DNA of 7,511 nucleotides from DAOUEG01 sp964595455 (GCA_964595455.1 CAZQQL010000125.1:1-7511); one strand, 5' to 3'; positions 1 through 6,216 are shown, counted from the first letter of the stretch. Notes: generated from the letters alone by a model not told the origin. Program-made: numbers and translations.

Positions 1-869
1 TCCCTCATATCGGCCCGGGCGGCAAACTTGAATTACGATCTGAATATGACATGAACCCGGGGGTTCCAAAAGACGTGTTAAGCAGGGTCGTAGAGTTTAA
101 TGACGTTGAGGCACTCGGAAGAGCGCTTTCTTATAGAGACTGCGCTTGTGTAATCGCTGAGCCTGTCATGACAAATTGTGGTATGGTGCTTCCTGAACCG
201 GGCTACCATGAAAAACTACGTGAACTTTGTACAAAATATGGGACGTATCTTGTTATCGACGAAACCCATACTTTCTCAAACGGTTATGGCGGCTACACCA
301 AAGAACACGGACTAAAGCCGGACTTTATTACGCTAGGTAAATCTATTGCCGGCGGTATTCCGGTTTCTGTTTACGGCTTCACGAAGGAAATCGGTGAGAA
401 AATCAATGAGACTTTCGGGATTAAAGGTGTCTCCGACCCGATGGGTATCAGCGGCACTCTTTCAGGCAATGCTCTTGCCGTTGCGGCAATGCGTGAGACG
501 CTGGCAAAGGTAGCCACACCTGAAGCATTTGCGAAAATGTTTGCAGGCCAAAACCGATTTTCGGACGGGCTGGAAGCTGTTTTAGCGAAACACGATATCC
601 CATGGAGCCTGACTAGAAGCGGCGCACGCTGCGAACTGCAGTTCATGCCCACGCTTCCCAAAAACGGGAGTGATGCGAAAAACCATTTTGACTGGCAATT
701 GATGTACTATACGCATGTATATCTTACCAACAGGGGTATCCTGATCACTCCATTCCACAACATGATGCTGTTCCCGCCGATGGCAACCGCCGAAGATATA
801 GATGCTCTCATAAAAGCATGGGATGACTGTCTTGGTGAACTTGCTGAATCAGGAAAGAAAAACAGGTAA
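1..869 (+). CDS. Class-III PLP-dependent aminotransferase, 3' part (start lies outside the window)
   Basis: The frame is open from the left edge (first full codon at position 3, reading PHIGPGGKL...) and stops with TAA at 867-869, so the gene begins upstream; the ATG at 51 is most likely internal. Class-III fold landmarks are visible: the VIDETHT motif with the PLP-ring aspartate at 258-260, the GKSIAGG motif with the presumed Schiff-base lysine at 339-341, and an ISGTLSGN motif near 450-470 resembling the glutamate-1-semialdehyde aminomutase (HemL) cofactor region. The C-terminal part ends with a PPMATAEDIDALI-type helix typical of the family. These enzymes move an amino group through cytoplasmic PLP chemistry. 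The HemL-like motifs do not prove a role in haem synthesis: the C-terminal region differs from HemL as I know it and no haem genes are adjacent. The substrate cannot be assigned. The family call is firm. Confidence 0.9.
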   Translation, partial: PHIGPGGKLELRSEYDMNPGVPKDVLSRVVEFNDVEALGRALSYRDCACVIAEPVMTNCGMVLPEPGYHEKLRELCTKYGTYLVIDETHTFSNGYGGYTKEHGLKPDFITLGKSIAGGIPVSVYGFTKEIGEKINETFGIKGVSDPMGISGTLSGNALAVAAMRETLAKVATPEAFAKMFAGQNRFSDGLEAVLAKHDIPWSLTRSGARCELQFMPTLPKNGSDAKNHFDWQLMYYTHVYLTNRGILITPFHNMMLFPPMATAEDIDALIKAWDDCLGELAESGKKNR

Positions 870-950
870 CTGATAAAACATTTGTATCTTTGGTGACTCT
901 GTTCATTCAGCACTCCTAAAAACGCTGTCCCCTGCCCAGCCGCCACGAGT

Positions 951-965
951 AGGACGGGCGTCTCC
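951..965 (+). repeat. Degenerate copy of a dispersed GC-rich palindromic repeat
   Basis: The bases AGGACGGGCGTC followed by TCC match the left arm and loop of the clean repeat copies at 3057-3080 and 6025-6048, but the right arm is missing and is replaced by AAGGAAGCCTTCC, which forms its own short hairpin. A stretch resembling a right arm (GTCCCCTGCCCAGCCGCC, 927-944) lies just upstream. This looks like a rearranged or decayed copy, and the match is too short for certainty. Confidence 0.45.
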
Positions 966-1046
966 AAGGAAGCCTTCCTGGGTGTCTTGAAGATAAGCTA
1001 GCAGTTTTAGAAGATACTCAATATCCAATTGAATTAGCCATGTACA

Positions 1047-1078
1047 AGAGGAGGCGATAAGCTTCCTCTATCTTTTTT
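1047..1078 (+). terminator. Rho-independent terminator
   Basis: The arm AGAGGAGGC (1047-1055) pairs with GCTTCCTCT (1061-1069) across the 5-nt loop GATAA. This gives a 9-bp stem with one G-T wobble. It is followed by ATC and a run of six T (1073-1078). It sits about 180 bp after the aminotransferase stop and probably ends that transcript. Confidence 0.7.
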
Positions 1079-1211
1079 CTGCCCGGGCATCCTCACGCAC
1101 TTGATACTGTGCTAAATCTGAATAATCCAGAGACAAAGCTTGTAGTGTGTAGGTGTAAGAAGGCCATGACGAGATTACATAGGCAATACGGGTACCTAAT
1201 TTTCCGATAAA

Positions 1212-1225
1212 TCACAGTTTTGTGA
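1212..1225. repeat. Small perfect inverted repeat in the AT-rich spacer
   Basis: TCACA and TGTGA are perfectly inverted around a 4-nt centre (GTTT). The site lies upstream of the candidate promoter for the exported protein and could be a regulator site or a small hairpin. It is short enough in AT-rich DNA to be chance. Confidence 0.3.
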
Positions 1226-1257
1226 CTAAAATGTAATAAAATTTTAACACAAAATGG

Positions 1258-1294
1258 TTGCAAAATTCACAATAATGCTTTATTCTTGTACAAG
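1258..1294 (+). promoter_or_regulatory. Candidate promoter with overlapping palindrome
   Basis: TTGCAA (1258-1263, 4 of 6 matches to the -35 consensus) is separated by exactly 17 bp from TATTCT (1281-1286, 4 of 6 to the -10 consensus). A perfect 10-bp palindrome, CTTGTACAAG (1285-1294), overlaps the -10 end and would fall near the transcription start, where a repressor could act. It would leave a leader of about 150 bases before the ATG at 1442. A TATAAA at 1387-1392 is a competing -10, but I see no good -35 for it. Confidence 0.25.
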
Positions 1295-1441
1295 ATATAC
1301 CTAAGTAAATACTTGTTTTACATATCGCATAAACAAATTGAGAAAGTAGGTGTAATACATATTCAATAATACTCCTGAGATAGCGATATAAAGTCTCTAT
1401 CTTGTATGTATCAAGGAAATAATAAGAGTTGCGAGGAAATA

Positions 1442-2155
1442 ATGAAAAGAATTTTTACGAATAGTACTATCATTATTGTACTGCTTCTGCTTTTAGTGCC
1501 ACCAGGTTTAGCTGCTGCCCAAACTCCCGATGAAACCCTTGATTCTTCCCGAATTAACCTGATCCAATCTCTATATGGTAAACCCATTACTATTGGCGAG
1601 TTTCTACAACAAGTACTTCCAAACGAATTTGAAAAACTGGTTACTACAATCCCTCAAAACCGCCAACAACTACTAGAAGAACCATTTATCTGGCCCAAGT
1701 GGCCACCGGATTGCCAAGTAAACTCGAGAAATGACCAGCCCGCTATCGAAGCTCTTAGTGAAGAGGATAACGAGACTCGGGATATTAGGATCATTGGTCT
1801 GTATTGGGAAGAAGAAGACCCAATCTCTATTGGGTACGGTGATATATGGCATTGTGGAAGGTCTTGGACAAATTGGCCACCACTAGCCATGACCTATCTA
1901 TCGGCGATGAGTTTTGTATATTATGCTTCCGATGCCATTAATTGGTCATGTGTTGGCTTCGAATATGATTATGGTTATGGTGTACAAAGCGTGATCGCGG
2001 TAGGAGTAGTACCTGATTCAAGTGAAGGTTGGTTTTTCACTCACGGCGTATTTCAATATATATGTCCACCAAACTGCTCTTTAGGGGATGGAACGAGTCA
2101 AGGTACCAAGTATGTGACAAATGATCCAGTATATCTCGACCCTTATAACCCTTAA
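1442..2155 (+). CDS. Exported protein of unknown function with signal peptide
   Basis: The product is 237 residues. I chose the ATG at 1442 rather than the in-frame ATG at 1406. The 1442 start has GAGG (1433-1436) five bases upstream and places a classic signal peptide at the N-terminus: MKR, a hydrophobic stretch (residues 10-19), then PPGLAAA with likely signal peptidase I cleavage after Ala26. There is no lipobox cysteine, so the mature protein should be released or wall-associated. The mature part begins with a helix-prone, Gln/Leu-rich segment (about 30-80) and continues as an aromatic-rich, probably beta-rich domain with five cysteines (91, 138, 170, 208, 212) that could form disulfides. 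I recognise no catalytic motif and no named family. The gene stands alone, between an AT-rich promoter region and a strong inverted repeat. GC content is visibly lower than in the right half of the window. Confidence 0.8.
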   Translation: MKRIFTNSTIIIVLLLLLVPPGLAAAQTPDETLDSSRINLIQSLYGKPITIGEFLQQVLPNEFEKLVTTIPQNRQQLLEEPFIWPKWPPDCQVNSRNDQPAIEALSEEDNETRDIRIIGLYWEEEDPISIGYGDIWHCGRSWTNWPPLAMTYLSAMSFVYYASDAINWSCVGFEYDYGYGVQSVIAVGVVPDSSEGWFFTHGVFQYICPPNCSLGDGTSQGTKYVTNDPVYLDPYNP

Positions 2156-2162
2156 ACAGACT

Positions 2163-2207
2163 GTGGATACTGATGCCACAAATTCGTGATTTAGCATCAG
2201 TATCCAC
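2163..2207. repeat. Perfect 14-bp inverted repeat between two exported-protein genes
   Basis: GTGGATACTGATGC (2163-2176) and GCATCAGTATCCAC (2194-2207) are exact reverse complements around a 17-nt loop. The loop itself contains the imperfect palindrome CACAAATTCGTG. It starts eight bases after the upstream stop codon, as a terminator stem would, but no T-run follows on the + strand (CATTTACCAGC). It could be a stem that ends or protects the upstream mRNA, or a protein-binding or mobile-type repeat. Confidence 0.75.
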
Positions 2208-2264
2208 CATTTACCAGCAATTATTAACATGGCTGACTTGTTTTATTTTCGAGATTGATTTATT

Positions 2265-3056
2265 ATGAGGTTCATGTTTTCTAAATTGAACTATCGTATA
2301 GGGTTATTCATAACAATAGTAATAGTCGGTGTGGTGGCTACTGCCTTGTTGATCACTAGACCTTGGAACAGTCCTCTAACCGTTCAGGACCTCCTGGAAC
2401 GCTTCACGGTCTTGCCATCAGCAACCGGCGCCTATACCTATCGAATCAACAGTACAACCACAGAGACCGTTGATGGTAGAGAAATCACTTTCATCGTTGA
2501 TGTGTCGTATGCTTCACCTGACAAGGTTCACTATTCAAGCTCAACCAGTAATTCCACCTTCGAATACGTAACCATAGGGGATATTCGCTATCAAAGGGAA
2601 ACTGGCAAGCCATCGGAGCCTGGCAACAGCACAACGATACTATGCACATCTGACACATCAATAGAGACGACCTTCCACGAATTGGTAACATATCTTGGTG
2701 ATGCGGAACGGTTGCCGGATGAAGAAGTCAGCGGGGGATCGTGTTATCACATTCGTGGAAGCTACATCCCCTTTTCCATCCAGGAGCACCTGGAACGGCA
2801 GGGCGATGAGTATACGGAAGAAGAAATTGAGCGGATTATAGAAAAAATCGGCGGAGATGACGTTGTCATGGTGGATTTCTGGTTGAATTGCCGTAGTTTC
2901 AGTCTGAAAAAAGTGCAGATGGTATCAAGCCTCCAATCAGGAAGTCGCACAAGCACCGTGATAACGACTTACTATGATTTTGGAGAACCAATAGACATAA
3001 CTGCGCCACTGGATACAAACCAGCAACTGTTGCCTGGTTGGTACATCGTGGATTGA
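2265..3056 (+). CDS. Membrane-anchored protein, LolA/LppX-like beta-rich ectodomain (tentative)
   Basis: The 263-residue product has a short basic N-terminus (KLNYR), one hydrophobic segment (about residues 12-31, GLFITIVIVGVVATALLI) and a polar remainder, so it is probably an anchored extracytoplasmic protein. The ectodomain alternates strand-like segments (YTYRINSTTTE, ITFIVDVSYASPDKVHY, YVTIGDIRYQRE, CYHIRGSYIPF, VVMVDFWLNC, LKKVQMVSSLQSG, TVITTYYDFGEP). The PDKVHY and TTYYDFGEPIDITAP pieces match the style of LolA/LppX-like half-barrel lipoproteins, a fold that often binds lipids or hydrophobic ligands. The fold is my inference from pattern. There is no lipobox; cysteines occur only within the ectodomain. 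The start is uncertain: the ATG at 2265 has only a weak GAG upstream, and the ATG at 2274 has GAGG only three bases away. The stop codon abuts a palindromic repeat shared with the convergent neighbour. Confidence 0.8.
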   Translation: MRFMFSKLNYRIGLFITIVIVGVVATALLITRPWNSPLTVQDLLERFTVLPSATGAYTYRINSTTTETVDGREITFIVDVSYASPDKVHYSSSTSNSTFEYVTIGDIRYQRETGKPSEPGNSTTILCTSDTSIETTFHELVTYLGDAERLPDEEVSGGSCYHIRGSYIPFSIQEHLERQGDEYTEEEIERIIEKIGGDDVVMVDFWLNCRSFSLKKVQMVSSLQSGSRTSTVITTYYDFGEPIDITAPLDTNQQLLPGWYIVD

Positions 3057-3080
3057 GGACGGGCGTCCCTGCCCGTCGCG
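3057..3080. repeat. Dispersed palindromic repeat, clean copy A
   Basis: GACGGGC (3058-3064) pairs with GCCCGTC (3071-3077) around the loop GTCCCT, and GCG follows. The element begins at the first base after the TGA stop at 3054-3056. It fills most of the 35-bp gap between two convergent genes. A T-run at 3086-3090, nine bases past the stem, leaves open a terminator role for the + strand gene. The 24-bp unit recurs at 6025-6048 with two differences that preserve pairing. Confidence 0.8.
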
Positions 3081-3091
3081 CAACCTTTTTA

Positions 3092-4558
3092 TCACTGGTT
3101 TGCTGTTTTCAACTCTTCCGCCCCCGCATCGGGACCGGAAACGTTGTTCAGTACCGCCATCGTGAATTCCAGCCGGTTTTTCACTCCCGCCTTGCGGTAG
3201 ATGTTCCGCAGGTGGCTTTTCAGCGTGTCCGGCGCTATCACCAGTTCCTTCAAAATTTCTCGTGTATCCGCGCCGTCCAGCAGCAGCTTCGCCACGCTGG
3301 TTTCCCGGGGGGTGAGCTTGATGGCCGTCACCATGTCCTCGAACGCCTGCGCCCGGCTCTTCAACTGTAGCCGGTAGTGGTAGTTTTCCCGGAACCTGAT
3401 GATGAACAGCAGCGAGACCAGCGAGAACAGACCGGCCATGCTCACGCCCAGCACTTCCGAACCGGAAGCCGCCTCGCCGATCTGTTCCGCCAGCAAAACC
3501 CCCGTGAGGATTGCCAGGATGTTGGTGGCAAACAGGATGGTGTAAACGAGCGTGACGTTCCGGCCCCGTGCCAGGTCCGCGCCGATGACCCAGATGAACA
3601 CGTCGATGAACGCGTATCCTCCGACCAGGAACGTCTGGACGAAGAAGAACTGGAGTTCGCCGGTGAAGATTCCCAGGCACATGAAACCCACCCCGACGGC
3701 TATCGCCCCGAGTATCGCGTTGATGCGTCTGCCCAGCCTGTCCGCCAGGAACCCGGCCAGGAACAGGAACACGATGTACGGGACCAGCGAATAGTAACCG
3801 ATCGTCCCTGAAGGCGGCGAGGACAGGTTTTCCACCAGGGCGTACATCAGGCCCCCGACGGCGTTGATGGCAAAGATGAAAGGCAATAACTGGAAAGCCC
3901 GGAAGCTTTCTTTCCCGGTGATCCCGGGCGGCGTCACAGCCGGCTGCACCTCCGGCGCAGCATCCCTTTTCGCCAGGACCAGGACAATCATCCCCAGGCC
4001 CAATATGCCGCAGGCCCGCAGGAGGATGACATGATCGATGCCCTCGTTCAGGAACAGGATGACGAGGTAGAGCACGATGTTGGAAAGGGCGGCCGCCAGG
4101 CTGAAAACATGCCCCCTTTGTCTCGCCGGTACCGAGGCGGCAAAGGTATACGCCCACCCGATGATCGCCATTCCCGCAAACAGGCCGAGGACCAGGAACG
4201 AAAACGGCCAGAATTCATCACGGGAGCCGGTGATCAGCCAGCTTATCGCTGCGCACGGTACCGACCCCAGGGACAGCCAGGCCAGCCCCCGGCGGTGGTA
4301 GTAGCCGGTGAGCCCGGCGATGATGAATCCGCTCACCAGTCCGGCCAGCGCCAGCGTGGTGATTGAGGTCGGGCTGACGTCCCTGCCGCCGATGAGACCG
4401 TAAAACAAAGGGCCCCGCATCGGGAATGAGAGCAGCCATCCGAAGAACAGGCCGATGCTGACGATCAGCGGCCAGTACAGGCGGGCGGCAGCGTAGAACT
4501 GGAGCAGTTCGCCGCGAAAAGAGAAAGCCCTGTTGGTCTCAAGTTTGTTCCCGTACAA
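3092..4558 (-). CDS. 12-TM MFS-like membrane protein fused to a C-terminal LuxR-type HTH (one-component regulator)
   Basis: The product is 488 residues. About twelve hydrophobic segments fill residues 27-395 in MFS style, with a loop ADRLGRR after TM8 resembling the MFS signature loop. A charged linker (RAQAFEDMVTAIK) follows. Residues 415-472 form a LuxR/GerE HTH: LTPRE at its start, then VAKLLLDG, the recognition-helix region IAPDTLKSHLRNIYRKAGV and NRLEF. It is therefore a membrane-bound DNA-binding protein that likely senses a small molecule or membrane state through its MFS part and controls genes directly. This architecture is known from unstudied proteins in some Actinobacteria and Chloroflexota. 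The start is TTG, preceded by a G-rich stretch (4563-4567); no ATG or GTG is available in frame before the upstream stop at 4616-4618. It is transcribed divergently from the lipoprotein at 4719, a plausible target. The ligand is unknown. Confidence 0.93.
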   Translation of the reverse strand: MYGNKLETNRAFSFRGELLQFYAAARLYWPLIVSIGLFFGWLLSFPMRGPLFYGLIGGRDVSPTSITTLALAGLVSGFIIAGLTGYYHRRGLAWLSLGSVPCAAISWLITGSRDEFWPFSFLVLGLFAGMAIIGWAYTFAASVPARQRGHVFSLAAALSNIVLYLVILFLNEGIDHVILLRACGILGLGMIVLVLAKRDAAPEVQPAVTPPGITGKESFRAFQLLPFIFAINAVGGLMYALVENLSSPPSGTIGYYSLVPYIVFLFLAGFLADRLGRRINAILGAIAVGVGFMCLGIFTGELQFFFVQTFLVGGYAFIDVFIWVIGADLARGRNVTLVYTILFATNILAILTGVLLAEQIGEAASGSEVLGVSMAGLFSLVSLLFIIRFRENYHYRLQLKSRAQAFEDMVTAIKLTPRETSVAKLLLDGADTREILKELVIAPDTLKSHLRNIYRKAGVKNRLEFTMAVLNNVSGPDAGAEELKTANQ

Positions 4559-4718
4559 AACACCCCCGGGGATGATGTAATCGATTCCAGTTTCACCTCT
4601 TGGTGTGATGGGGAATCACTCCGGGGGGTGATGGCCTGTGGTACCGGCTTGTGAAATCATTTTAGTATAGCCTGCACACACCCTGAGGTCAATTGGCCCG
4701 AAGGAGGGAATTCTAATA
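4559..4718. promoter_or_regulatory. Divergent control region between the MFS-LuxR gene and the lipoprotein gene
   Basis: This 160-bp region must hold promoters for both genes. It contains three copies of the half-site GTGAT: at 4605-4609 (+), 4615-4619 (as ATCAC, inverted) and 4628-4632 (+). They form GTGAT-N5-ATCAC and ATCAC-N8-GTGAT. The flanking runs CACCCCCGG (4561-4569) and CCGGGGGGTG (4621-4630) are also roughly inverted. TAGTAT (4663-4668) is a possible -10 for the + gene, but I find no convincing -35. Binding by the neighbouring LuxR protein is inference. Confidence 0.45.
4701..4707 (+). promoter_or_regulatory. Ribosome binding site that decides a GTG start
   Basis: AAGGAGG is a full Shine-Dalgarno match 11 bases before the GTG at 4719. 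It supports GTG initiation of the lipoprotein, because the first downstream in-frame ATG would remove the signal peptide and lipobox. Confidence 0.75.
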
Positions 4719-5861
4719 GTGAAACGCACAATATTTGTCCTATTTCTCGTCCTCATCATCGCGTTGACCGGCTGTAAGGACATAACCGATTCCTTCAAGC
4801 CCGGCAGCTTCGGGAAGACGCCCGAGGAAAACGCCATGGTCGAAGCCATCATGGAAAAATACGGCGATCTCACCGAAGACGGCGATCCGAGGTTCCTGGA
4901 AGCCATGATGACCAGCAACGTGGAAAGCTTCATCCCCGTGGACCGGGTCAGCAAATATCCCCTCGGCGCGGAAAAACTGTACGCCTGGTTCGTCTATGAC
5001 AACTTCGATGAAGATGAACTGCAGATCGAATGGATCTACCTCGATACCAATTATTCCATCCACACCTTCAAGTCGATGACCGGAGAAGACTTCGGGAGGG
5101 GCTCGTTCATCCTGGAACGACCGGATGACGGGTGGGCGGAAGGTAATTACCAGGTCATCATCCGCGGCCGCGGCATCCAGACAGTCGTTCCTTTCCAGAT
5201 CCATGACGGCGCCCTGGTCGCCGTCCCCATCGAACTCATCAACGGCAAGATCGACCTCGGCGGCGTGGTATCGGTACCCACCACCACCACGACGGCCACC
5301 TCCACAACCTCCAAGGTGGCCCAGACCACCACGACGGTCACCCCCGGCTGGTACTTCACCCACTGGGAATATATCATCTCGTCAGTGGATGAAACCCTGA
5401 TCGGAGCGTTGGAAAGCGGCGTCATCGGCACTTCCGACAGATTGCTTGATTACCATCGCTGTAAAGGTGAGAAGAACGATTTCACCGTCGAGCATGAAAG
5501 GACATATGACGACGGCAAATTCGTCGCCAGCGGTTCGATGAGGCTCATCTGGAGTGACCCGCCGGAATTCGTCAAAGCCGGTGATAAGCTTTCTTTCCCC
5601 ATAAACTACCAGGTTGAATCGTCATGGGGCATCAGCAAGATATCCGCGACTCTTGATATGGCGGATATCAATCCGGGTGGCGGGACGTCCGGTAAGATTA
5701 ACTTCTATACCTCGGATGGCCAAAGCTACCTCGGCAGTGACTATCAGGGACCCTTTACGATGGATAAGGGCATGCCGGAAGGTAAAACCGGCACCGTAAA
5801 AGCCGTCATCCTCCAACTGAGCGGTTATGGTTTCAAGTACTACTACGAGTGGCGGGAATAG
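4719..5861 (+). CDS. Two-domain lipoprotein with Thr-rich linker, function unknown
   Basis: The 380-residue product starts with GTG. The N-terminus MKRT plus a hydrophobic stretch (5-16) leads into LTGC, a lipobox with the lipidated cysteine at 19, so the protein should be anchored on the outer face of the cytoplasmic membrane. The first domain (about 30-185) has paired strands with patterns such as AWFVYDNF, LQIEWIYLD and GNYQVIIRGRG. It looks like a beta-sandwich of the kind found in many bacterial surface lipoproteins. A Thr/Ser-rich linker (about 187-209, two TTTT-type runs) joins a second, probably beta-rich domain (211-380) that begins with GWYFTHWEYI and ends KYYYEWRE. I recognise no catalytic motif; binding or structural roles fit better than enzymatic ones. 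The gene is divergent from the MFS-LuxR regulator and ends in its own strong terminator, so it is probably monocistronic and may be regulated by that neighbour. Confidence 0.88.
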   Translation: MKRTIFVLFLVLIIALTGCKDITDSFKPGSFGKTPEENAMVEAIMEKYGDLTEDGDPRFLEAMMTSNVESFIPVDRVSKYPLGAEKLYAWFVYDNFDEDELQIEWIYLDTNYSIHTFKSMTGEDFGRGSFILERPDDGWAEGNYQVIIRGRGIQTVVPFQIHDGALVAVPIELINGKIDLGGVVSVPTTTTTATSTTSKVAQTTTTVTPGWYFTHWEYIISSVDETLIGALESGVIGTSDRLLDYHRCKGEKNDFTVEHERTYDDGKFVASGSMRLIWSDPPEFVKAGDKLSFPINYQVESSWGISKISATLDMADINPGGGTSGKINFYTSDGQSYLGSDYQGPFTMDKGMPEGKTGTVKAVILQLSGYGFKYYYEWRE

Positions 5862-5910
5862 TTGCCGAAAACTTGGACAAACCTGTAGCCCGCGCAAACC
5901 AGCAGCAATC

Positions 5911-5946
5911 AGGAGGTCTCCTCACACGGAGACCTCCTTCGTTTTT
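5911..5946 (+). terminator. Strong rho-independent terminator of the lipoprotein gene
   Basis: AGGAGGTCTCC (5911-5921) pairs perfectly over 11 bp with GGAGACCTCCT (5928-5938) around the loop TCACAC, followed by TCG and five T (5942-5946). It lies 50 bases after the stop codon. Confidence 0.92.
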
Positions 5947-6024
5947 GGTTACTGCGTTCAATTGCGTCATGCCCGTGTAAGTACTAGAAATCTATTGTGT
6001 CCGACTAGATCTGCACCCCTGGTA

Positions 6025-6048
6025 GGGCGGGCGTCCCTGCCCGCCGCG
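6025..6048. repeat. Dispersed palindromic repeat, clean copy B
   Basis: GGCGGGC (6026-6032) pairs with GCCCGCC (6039-6045) around the loop GTCCCT, and GCG follows, as in copy A at 3057-3080. The two differences from copy A (G at 6027 for A at 3059, C at 6044 for T at 3076) sit opposite each other in the stem, turning an A-T pair into G-C. It lies in the spacer after the lipoprotein terminator, and no strong T-run follows. Confidence 0.8.
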
Positions 6049-6118
6049 TTCCATTTTCATCAATCCCTCCCACCACCCCTGAAATTTGTATCCCGCACCA
6101 GATTCCTGCTAACATGCA

Positions 6119-6148
6119 TCAGGCAGTCCTGACGTTTTGACTGTCTGA
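6119..6148 (+). repeat. 10-bp inverted repeat upstream of the URO-D family gene
   Basis: TCAGGCAGTC (6119-6128) pairs with GACTGTCTGA (6139-6148) across a 10-nt loop, with one G-T wobble. It lies about 80 bases before the ATG, so it may be a leader hairpin or an operator. No T-run follows, so it is not a simple terminator. Confidence 0.45.
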
Positions 6149-6216
6149 CCCGGTATCGAAGATGCGGGCGCGCCCTTCGAGGTCCGGCCCCGGGATACAC
6201 AAAAACCGACTTAAAA

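Larger units (their letters stand above)
870..1441. other. Long AT-rich intergenic region with no supportable gene
   Basis: This 572-bp spacer lies between the aminotransferase stop and the chosen start of the exported protein gene. It holds a decayed GC-rich palindromic repeat fragment near 927-965, an intrinsic terminator at 1047-1078, a small inverted repeat at 1212-1225 and a candidate promoter near 1258-1286. I see no tRNA, rRNA or convincing small ORF. From about 1200 onward it is strongly AT-rich, as expected for a promoter region. Confidence 0.6.

Noticed and set aside
1313..1336. TTGTTT/AAACAA inverted arms
   Set aside because: The arms are only 6 bp, 12 bases apart, in very AT-rich DNA, so chance is the simplest explanation.
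2937..4157. Long open frame on the - strand overlapping the MFS-LuxR gene (406 codons)
   Set aside because: It overlaps the clear MFS-LuxR frame, is Arg/Gly/Pro/His-rich and domainless, and crosses into the opposite-strand gene ending at 3056.
5276..5345. ACC-type tandem repeat as a microsatellite
   Set aside because: It encodes the Thr-rich linker, with mixed synonymous Thr codons and interspersed other residues, so it is better explained as protein-level low complexity.
4740..5363. Open frame on the - strand over the lipoprotein gene
   Set aside because: The + strand frame has a ribosome site, signal peptide and lipobox; this one has none, and its Gly-rich stretch is just the complement of the Thr-rich linker.
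5983..6012. ACTAGAAATCT and ACTAGATCT near-direct repeat
   Set aside because: It is short and imperfect, with no gene or mobile-element context to suggest an attachment site.
5827..6132. Small + strand ORF containing a GRASLPA-like peptide
   Set aside because: It starts inside the lipoprotein gene in another frame, runs through the terminator, and the peptide is a translation of the palindromic repeat.
6137..6165. TTGACT as a -35 for the URO-D family gene
   Set aside because: The bases 17 positions downstream do not resemble a -10 element, and the site lies inside the leader hairpin.
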